Source of the DNA: Chitinophagales bacterium
GTDB lineage: Bacteria; Bacteroidota; Bacteroidia; Chitinophagales; JADIYW01
Direction: 5' to 3'
Assembly (NCBI GenBank): GCA_023957215.1
Contig: JAMLHH010000005.1
Location: 1-64,000 of the forward strand
DNA length: 64,000 bases
This document shows positions 42,755-52,004 of this stretch, one piece after another. The notes below the pieces were generated by a model that was not told the DNA's origin, ran no database searches, and was given only the letters and a program-made list of their open reading frames with translations. The position numbers and the translations under genes are program-made. Each line of letters begins with the position of its first letter. Position 1 is the stretch's first letter.

Positions 42755-42790
42755 AAAAAGGTGATTGCTGATAAAGTAATCACCTTTTTT
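42755..42790 (+). terminator. Rho-independent terminator of the cytochrome gene
   Basis: AAAAAAGGTGATT pairs with AATCACCTTTTTT around a ~9-nt loop, 20 bases after the stop. The U-tract is part of the 3' arm. Confidence 0.88.
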
Positions 42791-42802
42791 ACTTTATGTT
42801 TC

Positions 42803-42810
42803 TATCTTTG
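42803..42810 (+). promoter_or_regulatory. -7 promoter element TATCTTTG
   Basis: This is an exact TAnnTTTG match, 4 bases before the GTG start at 42815 and after the cytochrome terminator. Use of it would give a leaderless or near-leaderless message. Confidence 0.45.
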
Positions 42811-42814
42811 AAGT

Positions 42815-43504
42815 GTGAACAAGGGAATCAAAATAAGTGCTATTGCAATAGGTGTTTTTACTTTGACAGTTGCAGGAGCTTTGTTGTATATCAATCCTCT
42901 TGTCACAGGTGCTTTACCTGATGGTTTCTTTAATCCGATTACGGCTTTGGAATTTGTACGTGAACCGACAGACTTAATTTCAATTTTTAATATCAGTACG
43001 GTTCTTGAAGTCAAACAAGCTTTTGCTTTGGGTAATCAAGTGGACTATGCTTTTATGTCACTTTATACTTTGTTTATAGTCTTATGTACGGTTTTGATTT
43101 ATATAGACAGCCGTGCAAGGGTTCTCTTTTTGGTTATACCATTGGCAATAGTCGCACTTGTGGGAGATGTGTTTGAAAATATGACCATTGCTGAAATATT
43201 GAAAGTAATAGATTACTCAAATTCTGATTTATTGATAGAGCAATTGATGTTTTATACTTGGCTTAAATGGGGGAGTCTGGCTTCTGTTATGCTCATTTTT
43301 TCAATGTATTTCATACAGGGGAATTGGTGGAATAGAGTGATTTCTTTGGTGATGATAGTTACATTTTTCTTGTGTATCGTCGCTTTCTTCAAAGGAGGAA
43401 TTTATTGTGAAATTTTTTCAAACCTGATAGTTGTGAGTTTTCTGCTTTTGTTCACCTATGTCATCACTTGGAAAAGAGTAACCCATCCGACAGTTATTGC
43501 ATAG
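42815..43504 (+). CDS. Polytopic membrane protein of unknown function
   Basis: The GTG at 42815 opens a 229-residue frame. There are about six membrane helices (near residues 7-27, 70-88, 98-120, 150-170, 175-195 and 200-220). The first outer loop carries PDGFFNPITALEFVREPTDL. I do not recognise a family. The final helices end at a short basic tail. The next gene also starts with GTG. Confidence 0.65.
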   Translation: MNKGIKISAIAIGVFTLTVAGALLYINPLVTGALPDGFFNPITALEFVREPTDLISIFNISTVLEVKQAFALGNQVDYAFMSLYTLFIVLCTVLIYIDSRARVLFLVIPLAIVALVGDVFENMTIAEILKVIDYSNSDLLIEQLMFYTWLKWGSLASVMLIFSMYFIQGNWWNRVISLVMIVTFFLCIVAFFKGGIYCEIFSNLIVVSFLLLFTYVITWKRVTHPTVIA

Positions 43505-43587
43505 TTTTACATATTGTATGAAATCGAAACGATGTTTAACAAGCCAATTGATAAATTAAAAGTATTTTTGCCATAAATAATTACTGA

Positions 43588-45063
43588 GTGTCAGGGTTTT
43601 TGAAAAATATTATACTCTTTGTTTTTTCTGTGTCGTTTTTCATTGTAAATGGACAAGAAATTCAGACTTCCGCACCGATAAAACTTTCTACCAAAGCCGA
43701 AAGTTTTAGCATACTTGGGAAAAATGAGAATGGTATTTTCGTTCATTATTATGGAAATTCAAAAGATGAACTTGAACTTTTTAATGAACAGTTAAGATCT
43801 GTCATCAAGCGGGAAGTCAAGTTAAAAGATAGGAATACAAAAGTCGAAGAGATATTTCTGAGAAATGAAGGTGTCGTGGTTTTTTATTCACAAGTTGTAG
43901 AAAATCGCCAATACCTGAAAGCTGCTTATTTGAATGCCCAATTGCAGACGACTCAAAATTTGGTACTCGATAGTTTGGAAAATACGAAGGTAAACTCTTT
44001 TGAACCGTATTATATCAAACAATCTCCCAATCTTCATTTTTTTACTTTTTTCAAAATTTATAAAAGCTCTGATGAGATACAAATTAAGTATCAGATATTA
44101 GATACCTTATTGAATGCCGTCCATTCCGGTGACTTTAATATACAGGATAAAGGCTTGGTCTTGAAAAGTTTTAAAATCAATAACAATGGAGTGATTTATG
44201 CAGTCATAGCAAGAGAAAGCAAATCTGTTGTCAATGATTATATATATGATAAAATTCACACATTTTTGTACAATCCGAAAAATGGATACGTAGAGGATAG
44301 AAATTTTGAAGAAAATGAAAGCTTATTTAAAAACATAGTCAGCCAAATAGATGGATATACTGATAAAGCATATTCTGTTTTTAATTACAGAAATAAAAAG
44401 AATACCGACGATATCGGACATATCATCATAGCATCCAATAAGGGTGATGAAGATTATTTTAGATTCCCTTATACGGAAGAATATATGAATAATATCCAGT
44501 CCATAGATGTAAAAAATTGGAAAGAAAAAGCACTTTTGATACGTCCGCAACAAATCATTCCACAGAGCAATGGCGGATGTCTAATATTGACAGAGGCACA
44601 ATATAAATATACAAGAGTTGTCAGACAGGCTAATCCCTATGGATATGGCTACGGTTATGGCTATTACAATTATTATAACGATGCATATTCAAGACAGTAT
44701 GATCAACATCATTTCTTTGATGTTTTAGGAGTCTCTCTGAATGCTGATGGCACTATCAACTGGTCAGTAGATATCCCTAAAGCACAGATTACCGAGGATG
44801 ATGAAGGACTTTATTCTTCGTTTATTGTTTTTCAAACCAATAATCTTCTCAAAGTACTTTTTAATGAGAATGTATATTCTAACGGAAATCTGATAGAATA
44901 CAACCTCAATCCGAATGGTCAGATGAAAAGAAGAATATTGGTGAATACGGAAAAGGGGGGGTATACCTTGATTCCAAGAATGGCGGTGCAGATTTCAAAA
45001 AACGAAATATTGATACCGGCAGAACAGAAACACAGTTTGCAGCTCTTTTTACTCAAATATTAG
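43588..45063 (+). CDS. Secreted protein of unknown function with Gly-Tyr-rich stretch
   Basis: Translated from GTG at 43588, the 491-residue protein has a signal peptide ending near VNGQ. The body reads as repeating beta strands, as in a beta-propeller (for example VIYAVIARESK, HIIIASNKGDED, LLKVLFNENVYS). A Gly-Tyr segment occurs at about residues 350-362. I cannot assign a family. It is closely followed by a DUF6427-like gene and then dsbD on the same strand. Periplasmic or surface location is likely. Confidence 0.65.
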   Translation: MSGFLKNIILFVFSVSFFIVNGQEIQTSAPIKLSTKAESFSILGKNENGIFVHYYGNSKDELELFNEQLRSVIKREVKLKDRNTKVEEIFLRNEGVVVFYSQVVENRQYLKAAYLNAQLQTTQNLVLDSLENTKVNSFEPYYIKQSPNLHFFTFFKIYKSSDEIQIKYQILDTLLNAVHSGDFNIQDKGLVLKSFKINNNGVIYAVIARESKSVVNDYIYDKIHTFLYNPKNGYVEDRNFEENESLFKNIVSQIDGYTDKAYSVFNYRNKKNTDDIGHIIIASNKGDEDYFRFPYTEEYMNNIQSIDVKNWKEKALLIRPQQIIPQSNGGCLILTEAQYKYTRVVRQANPYGYGYGYGYYNYYNDAYSRQYDQHHFFDVLGVSLNADGTINWSVDIPKAQITEDDEGLYSSFIVFQTNNLLKVLFNENVYSNGNLIEYNLNPNGQMKRRILVNTEKGGYTLIPRMAVQISKNEILIPAEQKHSLQLFLLKY

Positions 45064-45072
45064 AATCTTTTT

Positions 45073-46026
45073 GTGCTGAGTTTATTTAAAAATCAACAAC
45101 CTTTTGCGTTAGTTCTTTTACTTTTAGTATTAGTGGTCTTTCGATTGCCTTTTTTTATTTTTCCTTTGGAAACAAATGGTGAATTTTATCTCCATTTGGG
45201 AAAATGGATGGGTTTCGGACTTTCAAGTATTCTCGTTTTTGCCCAAGCAATTTGGCTAAATTATATCATCACCGATTATAAATTATCAGAGGAAAAAACT
45301 GTCGTGCCTGCACTTATCTGGATACTGATTACATCCATTAACAAAGAATTATATTATGTGGGAGATATCTTGATAGTCAGTAGCCTTTATCTGATGATTT
45401 TACATCTTTTCATTTACACGGAAGAACGATTTGTGAGTGTGGGACGGGCGTTTTATATCGGTATCTTGTGTGCGATTATCTTTTTTATCCATCCGCAAAG
45501 TATTCTTCTTATCCCTGTCTTCCTGATCATTATATATAATAAAGGGATAGAAAGTATCCGAACCTTCTTTGCTTTTATATTGGGAGTTGCCGCTATGGGA
45601 TTTTGGACTTTCAGTGCATCATATCTTTTTGGTTTCGACTTGTCGTGGATAAAAAGATTTCAAGATTCTTTTGGCCTCTTATTTGAAACGTATAGTGCTT
45701 TAGATTTAGCCAAGTACATCTTGCTCATTATTCCGGCTATGATAGGATTTACCTCATTTTTGATGTCATCAAGAAGTAATTTGGCAACGATTAGAAAGGC
45801 ATTTTTTGTGTTTGTTTTATTTTTTATCGGTGCAGTGATAGAAACTATTTTTTCTGATGATTTGAGTTTTAGTCGACATCCGTTATTCCTTTTTCCTCTG
45901 TCCATACTCATTGCTGAGTTCTTGTTAATTATGCATAAAAAGGTCTGGTCGGAGGGTATATTTTCTACCTTTGTAGTAACAATTATTGCATTCATTGTGT
46001 TAGAACTTAAAGTTCTGAATTTTTAA
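45073..46026 (+). CDS. DUF6427-like polytopic membrane protein
   Basis: The 317-residue frame starts with GTG at 45073. It has about eight to nine helices and the motif FRLPFFIFPLE early, which recalls the DUF6427 proteins of Flavobacteriia and relatives. HPLFLFPLSILIAEFLL is near the end. Such proteins are conserved in Bacteroidota but not characterised. It lies 9 bases after the secreted-protein gene and 13 before dsbD. Confidence 0.65.
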   Translation: MLSLFKNQQPFALVLLLLVLVVFRLPFFIFPLETNGEFYLHLGKWMGFGLSSILVFAQAIWLNYIITDYKLSEEKTVVPALIWILITSINKELYYVGDILIVSSLYLMILHLFIYTEERFVSVGRAFYIGILCAIIFFIHPQSILLIPVFLIIIYNKGIESIRTFFAFILGVAAMGFWTFSASYLFGFDLSWIKRFQDSFGLLFETYSALDLAKYILLIIPAMIGFTSFLMSSRSNLATIRKAFFVFVLFFIGAVIETIFSDDLSFSRHPLFLFPLSILIAEFLLIMHKKVWSEGIFSTFVVTIIAFIVLELKVLNF

Positions 46027-46039
46027 ATTTCTAAAAAAT

Positions 46040-48079
46040 ATGATACATATTTCCACTGTTACAAAAAGAGTTTCTTTTTTTATAATAGCGTTTGTTTTAA
46101 GTACAATCCCTACTTTTGCCCAAATAGATATGCCGGTCAAATGGTCTGTCTCTTCAACCGTCATAGACAATGACACTTATGAATTGAGCTTTAAGGCAAA
46201 AATTGATAAAGGTTTTTCTATATACAGTTATGATATAAAAGATGACGGTCCTATTCCGACTTCCATCCATTTTGAACCTTCTGACGATTATAAATTATTG
46301 GGTGGTATCACTCATTTAGGAAAGAAAGAAACCTTTTTTGACCCTATATTTGAAATGGAACTTTCTAAGTTTAAAAACGAAGTAACCTTCAAACAGAAAG
46401 TAAAATTACTCAAAGACAAAGCGACAGTCATAGGATATTACGAAGCGCAGGCTTGTAATGAGATAATGTGTTATCCACCTGATGGGGATGATTTTAAATT
46501 TTCTTTGACGAGAAAAAATGATAAGTCGGAGAATGTAGAATCTGAGACAAAAAGTGAGGAGAAAAGTGGGATAGGTGAAAGTGAAAATATAAAAAAAATT
46601 GAAAGTGAACCTGAATCCGATGTACAGTCAAAAAACGCCGAATTTAATTGGGAAAATACCAATGTAAGTTGTGTGAAAGAAGACCGGACAAATGACGGTG
46701 GTATTTGGGTAGTATTTATTTTAGGTTTTTTGGGTGGATTGATTGCCTTATTGACGCCCTGCGTATTTCCAATGATACCTTTGACAGTTAGTTTTTTTAC
46801 CAAGGGAGGAAAAGATAAGAAACAAGGTGTCAAACAAGCGATGATTTACGGCATTTCCATCATTCTGATATATATTGCGTTAGGACTTTCCGTTACTTTG
46901 ATTTTTGGCGCTGATGCACTCAATGTGATGAGTACGAGTGCATTTTTCAATATCTTGTTTTTCATTATTTTTATACTTTTTGCCTTGTCTCTTTTTGGGT
47001 TGTTTGAGATTACCTTGCCCTCTTCTTGGGCAAATAAGACTGATCAGATGTCAGATAAAGGCGGTTTTATAGGTATTTTTTTCATGGCATTCACTTTGGC
47101 ATTGGTTTCATTCTCGTGTACTGCCCCGATTATCGGTTCACTGCTTGTACAGACAGCTACCGATGTAGCAGGGCCGGCAATTGGCTTTATTAAGCTAAAA
47201 CCGGTGATAGGAATGTTGGGATTTTCATTGGCATTGGCTTTGCCTTTTACGTTATTTGCACTTTTCCCTCAATGGATGAAAGGTTTGCCAAAATCCGGTG
47301 GTTGGTTAGGAAAAGTAAAAGTTATTTTAGGTTTGTTGGAGTTAGCTTTTGCCTTCAAATTTCTTTCAGTGGTGGACTTGACACAGGGTTGGGGTATCTT
47401 GCGTTGGGAACTGTTTATGGGAATATGGATAATCCTATTTATGATAATAGGTTTTTATGCCTTAGGGCTTTTCAGTAAAGATAAAACGCCTAATCTGATT
47501 AGACTTTTTGGACTTGCCTCTATACTTTTTGCTTCATATATGATATACAGTACGGTAAATTACCAGCCTATCAGACTTTTGAGCGGATTAGCGCCTACTA
47601 CCCATTATAACTTCTTTAACAGCCAAGTCAAAGAATTGTCCAACAGCAAAGATTTTGAGGAAGCAGTGCAAATGGCTCAGGCTGAAAATAAACCGATTCT
47701 AATAGATTTTACCGGTTATGGCTGTGTCAACTGTCGTGAGATGGAAGAGCAAGTTTGGGTAGATGATGATATTAAATCTATGATGGGAGAATATGTGATT
47801 GCCTCATTGTATGTAGATGATAGGACCCCACTTCCCGAAGAAGAACAATATCACTCATCAGCCTCCGGTAGGAATAAAAAAATCAGAACAATAGGAAATA
47901 AGTGGACGGATTTTGAAATTAAGCATTTCCAAAAAGCTTCACAGCCGTTTTACGTTTTGGTCGATGCAGATATGAATGTTTTGACGACTCCGGTCGGATA
48001 TAGTGATATAGAAACTTTCAAAAACTTTTTGAATTGCGGTCTTACGCAATACAAAAATAAGTGGGCTTCCTTGAAATAG
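46040..48079 (+). CDS. dsbD: Thiol:disulfide interchange protein DsbD
   Basis: The 679-residue protein has the three DsbD domains: a signal peptide and periplasmic alpha domain with cysteines in ACNEIMC, an eight-helix membrane domain with conserved cysteines in TPCVFPM and FSCTAPI, and a C-terminal thioredoxin domain with CVNC in GYGCVNCREM. Between the alpha and membrane domains lies a charged Glu/Ser/Lys linker (residues about 155-205). It moves electrons from cytoplasmic thioredoxin to periplasmic proteins, which would serve cytochrome c maturation. It ends 4 bases before the convergent TauE gene. Confidence 0.94.
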   Translation: MIHISTVTKRVSFFIIAFVLSTIPTFAQIDMPVKWSVSSTVIDNDTYELSFKAKIDKGFSIYSYDIKDDGPIPTSIHFEPSDDYKLLGGITHLGKKETFFDPIFEMELSKFKNEVTFKQKVKLLKDKATVIGYYEAQACNEIMCYPPDGDDFKFSLTRKNDKSENVESETKSEEKSGIGESENIKKIESEPESDVQSKNAEFNWENTNVSCVKEDRTNDGGIWVVFILGFLGGLIALLTPCVFPMIPLTVSFFTKGGKDKKQGVKQAMIYGISIILIYIALGLSVTLIFGADALNVMSTSAFFNILFFIIFILFALSLFGLFEITLPSSWANKTDQMSDKGGFIGIFFMAFTLALVSFSCTAPIIGSLLVQTATDVAGPAIGFIKLKPVIGMLGFSLALALPFTLFALFPQWMKGLPKSGGWLGKVKVILGLLELAFAFKFLSVVDLTQGWGILRWELFMGIWIILFMIIGFYALGLFSKDKTPNLIRLFGLASILFASYMIYSTVNYQPIRLLSGLAPTTHYNFFNSQVKELSNSKDFEEAVQMAQAENKPILIDFTGYGCVNCREMEEQVWVDDDIKSMMGEYVIASLYVDDRTPLPEEEQYHSSASGRNKKIRTIGNKWTDFEIKHFQKASQPFYVLVDADMNVLTTPVGYSDIETFKNFLNCGLTQYKNKWASLK

Positions 48080-48083
48080 AGTT

Positions 48084-48899
48084 TTAAAGGTGTCCACCTA
48101 ATTTGGAAAACTCTATATAAAATATGACCAAAGAAAGTACAAAAATCATGTAGCCAAAAGTCTTTCTCAAAGCCTGATTGCCGATTTTCTTTTTGAAAGG
48201 ATTGATGGCAAAGACTCCGGCAATCGTAATAAAGGTATAAACCAATAAAAAACGCCAATCAATATTTAATTCCGGATTGAAATCTCCGAGAAAGCCGATT
48301 GTGGTACTGATAGCTATTACAAGTGAGGATGTATAAATCGCAATGTTCATTGGAACTCTTGAAGAGATGACAAAAGCAGGAATGATGAGAAAACCTCCTC
48401 CTGCACCGACAAGACCTGTCACTAATCCGACCAACATACCCTGAACGATAATCAAGGGATAGTTAAACTTGATAGGGCGGACAGTACTCGGGGCTTTTTT
48501 GGAGCGCAAAGAATTGACACTGGCTACTATCATCAAGCCGGCAAAAATGAGCATGATGACAGATTGTTTGGTCACAGTGATATTTTCGTAAGTGAAAAAT
48601 ATATTGGGTAAAATGGGTAGTAAAAACTTTCTGATGACATAAGTCACTATCAAATCCGGAATGGCAAAAACAATCGCCAATTTGTAGATGATCATTTTTT
48701 TCTTTGCATTGTCTATCGTGGCTAACCAAGAAGAAATGCCTACTAAAAACATGGAATAGGAAGTCGCCAGATACGGATCTACTTTAAACAAATAAACCAA
48801 AATGGGTACTGTCATAATAGAGCCTCCACCACCCAAAAGATTAATAACAGCTCCGGTTAAAAAGGATAGAATATAACCTATAATTAAAATCATCTGCAA
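48084..48899 (-). CDS. TauE/SafE-family membrane transporter
   Basis: The 271-residue protein has about eight membrane helices with the family's inverted repeat. The hallmark GGGGSIMTVPIL occurs in the first repeat and GAGGGFLIIPAFV in the second. TauE/SafE proteins export sulfite or organosulfonates. The substrate is not predictable. It is a single minus-strand gene convergent with dsbD. Confidence 0.88.
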   Translation of the reverse strand: MQMILIIGYILSFLTGAVINLLGGGGSIMTVPILVYLFKVDPYLATSYSMFLVGISSWLATIDNAKKKMIIYKLAIVFAIPDLIVTYVIRKFLLPILPNIFFTYENITVTKQSVIMLIFAGLMIVASVNSLRSKKAPSTVRPIKFNYPLIIVQGMLVGLVTGLVGAGGGFLIIPAFVISSRVPMNIAIYTSSLVIAISTTIGFLGDFNPELNIDWRFLLVYTFITIAGVFAINPFKKKIGNQALRKTFGYMIFVLSLVIFYIEFSKLGGHL

Positions 48900-49068
48900 A
48901 AGGATGTTTTGTAAAAGAAAACACCAAAATTAAAAGTATGTTGACAGAAAGATAGGAATGATTGTATTAAACTTGTGAAACTATTTTGTTATCTTTTTCG
49001 CTAAGAGTTTTATCTTTTCATTTTATTCTAAGGCGGTATTCCGTGTTTATAACCCAAAAATAAAGCAG

Positions 49069-49076
49069 TATCTTTG
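49069..49076 (+). promoter_or_regulatory. -7 promoter element TATCTTTG before tsaE
   Basis: This is an exact TAnnTTTG match 12 bases before the tsaE ATG at 49088, giving a very short 5' leader. Confidence 0.55.
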
Positions 49077-49087
49077 TTTGTATTTAG

Positions 49088-49507
49088 ATGAAAAGACTCA
49101 CTTTTATATATAGTTTGGAAGAGTTGCCACTGATTGCTCAAAGCATTCTGCAAAATATCGGATTGCAAAAAGTAATTGTTTTGGAAGGTCATCTCGGTGC
49201 AGGTAAAACCACGCTGATAAAAGAAATTATTGCTCAATTGGGTTCGACAGATCTTGTCAGCAGCCCGACATACACCATCGTTAACACATATCTATATCCG
49301 AAAGGAGAAATCTATCATATAGATGCTTATCGTTTGAAAAGCGACGAAGAAGCTTTGGATATTGGAATAGATGAAATTTTATATAGCGGTGAAATGGTAT
49401 GGATAGAATGGCCGCAAATCATTGAACATCTTTTACCCGAAGGAACGGTATATATTAAAATTACTTTAGAAAACAATCAAAGAAAACTAACTTTGCAGAT
49501 ACCTTAA
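49088..49507 (+). CDS. tsaE: tRNA threonylcarbamoyladenosine biosynthesis ATPase TsaE
   Basis: The 139-residue protein has the Walker A loop GHLGAGKTTLIK, the following SSPTYTIVNTY with switch threonines, YHIDAYRL and VWIEWPQ. It is the ATPase that supports TsaB-TsaD in making t6A. It is followed 5 bases later by the alanine dehydrogenase gene. Confidence 0.93.
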   Translation: MKRLTFIYSLEELPLIAQSILQNIGLQKVIVLEGHLGAGKTTLIKEIIAQLGSTDLVSSPTYTIVNTYLYPKGEIYHIDAYRLKSDEEALDIGIDEILYSGEMVWIEWPQIIEHLLPEGTVYIKITLENNQRKLTLQIP

Positions 49508-49512
49508 TTAAA

Positions 49513-50724
49513 ATGGAAGCAGTCTTAGAACAAATAAAAAAAGAATTTGCACTGACACCGCAAGAAGCTTTGGCTCAAATTTCCTTTATCAAAAAATCTC
49601 TTCAAATAGGTCTTCCTAAGGAAGATGCATTGAAAGAGAGAAGAATAGCACTTACTCCTAACTCAGTAGCTACTTTGACCAATCAGGGACACAAAATCAT
49701 CCTTGAAGCCGGAGCCGGTGAAGGAGCGCATTTCTCTGACGATGAATATACATTGGCAGGAGCACAACTTTCCGGCTCAAAAGAAGAAGTCTATCAATCT
49801 GATTTAGTTTTTAAAACAGCTCCCGTTCTATCGGAAGATATTAACTATTTAAAAAACGGTCAGTGTATATTTTCGCCTATTTCCGTTTCGGTAATGAATA
49901 AAAATGTCATTAAAACCTTGATGCAAAAACGTGTAACTGCCATTGCTTATGGATATATACAGTCAGATGATAAGTACCTACCTTATATGGAGACCACTGG
50001 AGAAATAGTAGGTGCTTATTCTATTGTTTTGGCTGCAAAATACTTGAGCAGTGAATTTGGTAAAGGTCTTTTATTAGGTGGAGTGGCAGGACAACCACCC
50101 TGTAAAGTGCTGATATTGGGAGCTGGTAAGGTAGGTTTGACCGCTGCCAAGACTGCCATTGGAATGGGAGCGCAAGTTTTTATTTTTGACAACAATATTC
50201 GCACATTGAGTCATGCAAGAGAGCAATTAGGTCATAATATTTATACCTCTGTCGTCGATACTATCAATTTGAAAAAAAATATTGCAAGGGCAGATATTGT
50301 GATAGGTGCATTGACTTATGAAGAATTTGAAGTGCCACAGATTGTTACGAGTTCTATGGTCAAACAAATGAAGAAAGGTGCTGTATTGATAGATACTTGC
50401 ATAGATAGAGGTGGATGTTTTGAAACTTCAAAAGTGACCACTTTAGATCAACCGACTTTTGTTCAGGATGGTGTGATACATTATTGTGTGCCTAATATAT
50501 CTTCCAATATTGCAAGAACCGCAACTTATACGCTCAGTAATTTTCTAACACCTTTGGTAGCAAAAATGGGGCAAAAAGGAGGCGTGGAACAACTCATCAA
50601 ATCAGATGTCTTTTTTAGAAACGGCGTGTATTTGTACAAAGGGATGTTGACACAACAACAATTGGCTTCCAAACATGGTCTTAAATATACAGATTTGAAT
50701 CTCATCCTGACAGCAGACTTTTAA
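49513..50724 (+). CDS. ald: Alanine dehydrogenase / NAD(P) transhydrogenase-type protein
   Basis: The 403-residue protein has an N-terminal part with KEDALKERRIALTPNSV, the NAD motif LILGAGKVGLTAAKTA, VIGALT, DTCIDRGGCFETS and ISSNIARTATYTLSN. These are the alanine dehydrogenase/PntA family motifs. It oxidatively deaminates L-alanine to pyruvate and ammonium. The length is slightly greater than the ~370 of the classic enzyme, with extra residues at the N-terminus (residues 1-30), as seen in other Bacteroidota. Confidence 0.87.
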   Translation: MEAVLEQIKKEFALTPQEALAQISFIKKSLQIGLPKEDALKERRIALTPNSVATLTNQGHKIILEAGAGEGAHFSDDEYTLAGAQLSGSKEEVYQSDLVFKTAPVLSEDINYLKNGQCIFSPISVSVMNKNVIKTLMQKRVTAIAYGYIQSDDKYLPYMETTGEIVGAYSIVLAAKYLSSEFGKGLLLGGVAGQPPCKVLILGAGKVGLTAAKTAIGMGAQVFIFDNNIRTLSHAREQLGHNIYTSVVDTINLKKNIARADIVIGALTYEEFEVPQIVTSSMVKQMKKGAVLIDTCIDRGGCFETSKVTTLDQPTFVQDGVIHYCVPNISSNIARTATYTLSNFLTPLVAKMGQKGGVEQLIKSDVFFRNGVYLYKGMLTQQQLASKHGLKYTDLNLILTADF

Positions 50725-50728
50725 ATAA

Positions 50729-51946
50729 ATGAAAACTTTCTTCCAAACATTCTTTTATTGCGAATTAAGAAAAATTCAAAATCTATTTGTCATAAGTTTT
50801 TGCTTTATTCTTTTTTATCCCAATTTTCTTCAGGCAGAAAATAATGATAATATTGAAATCAGTTTACTGACTTGCGGTACAGGAACGGAGGAAGTATATG
50901 AGGCTTTTGGACATACCGCTATCCGTATTAAAAATAAATCCGATAGGACTGACCTGATATATAATTACGGAATGTTTGACTTCTATGAAGAAGACTTTTT
51001 GTCAAAATTTATCAGAGGGAAGTTATTATATTATGTAGATACGGAAAATTTCAATGATTTTTTATTCTCCTATATGCAGGCCGGAAGATCGGTAAGAGAA
51101 CAAGTTTTAAACCTAAACGATGAACAAAAAGAACGTTTGCAAAAGGCTCTAAATGAAAATCTGTTGCCGCAAAACAAATACTATCTATACGATTTTATCT
51201 ATAACAATTGTTCTACTCAACCGAGAGATTTGATAAAAAAATCAATAGGAGAGGACTTTCAGTTTAAAACACTGCAAACTGAAAACACCGAAACCATACG
51301 TGAGTTAATAGACAAACATACTACTTATAACGAATGGTTAGATTTGGGAATTGATTTGCTGTTGGGGGGAAGGACGGATAAGATAGCCGATAAATACACG
51401 CGTATGTTCCTGCCTGAGGAACTGATGATAGAGTTTGATAGTACGTATTATCATGGTCAACCCATTGTCAGTCATTCAGAAATGCTATTCGAAGGAGATA
51501 GCCCGAAGACACCAAATCTGATACATCCTTTTATTGTCTTTTCATTGATACTGTTGATAGTCATTCTGTCGCAAGTATTTTTACCAACCTTCAGATGGCA
51601 ATTACCTGTTGCAATAAGTATTTTGTCGGTCGTCGGAATCGTCGGATGGATATTGGTATTTATGTGGTTTGGAACGGATCATTATTTGACCAAATGGAAT
51701 TTGAACTTACTTTGGGCAATCCCTTTTTATTTCCCCTTGGCCTTTTTTCTTACTCGGTTAAAAGATATACGATGGATACAGATATGTATTGCCATTTGCA
51801 GGACGATTTTGTTTTTTTTATTAATTGCATGGCCATTCAATCCTCAACAATTTCATATATCCGTAGTGCCGATACTGTTATTATCAATATGGTCATTGGG
51901 AATTATCGGTAAAAACGAATTTAAACTCTCAAAAAGTGATTTTTAA
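50729..51946 (+). CDS. DUF4105 / Lnb-like membrane protein (putative lipoprotein N-acyltransferase)
   Basis: The 405-residue protein has a signal-anchor start and a periplasmic DUF4105 domain: SLLTCGTGTEEVYEAFGHTAIRI, YNYGMFDFYEE, then NNCSTQPRDL with the likely catalytic cysteine, and HTTYNEW. About five membrane helices follow from residue 265 onward. The family has been renamed Lnb N-terminal periplasmic domain and is linked to the N-acylation of Bacteroidota lipoproteins, which lack Lnt. It is the last gene of the tsaE-ald transcript. The enzyme role here is by family only. Confidence 0.8.
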   Translation: MKTFFQTFFYCELRKIQNLFVISFCFILFYPNFLQAENNDNIEISLLTCGTGTEEVYEAFGHTAIRIKNKSDRTDLIYNYGMFDFYEEDFLSKFIRGKLLYYVDTENFNDFLFSYMQAGRSVREQVLNLNDEQKERLQKALNENLLPQNKYYLYDFIYNNCSTQPRDLIKKSIGEDFQFKTLQTENTETIRELIDKHTTYNEWLDLGIDLLLGGRTDKIADKYTRMFLPEELMIEFDSTYYHGQPIVSHSEMLFEGDSPKTPNLIHPFIVFSLILLIVILSQVFLPTFRWQLPVAISILSVVGIVGWILVFMWFGTDHYLTKWNLNLLWAIPFYFPLAFFLTRLKDIRWIQICIAICRTILFFLLIAWPFNPQQFHISVVPILLLSIWSLGIIGKNEFKLSKSDF

Positions 51947-52004
51947 AAACTTTATTGTATTAAAAAACTATATATTTATACTTTAGTAAGTAATTATTAT
52001 ATAA

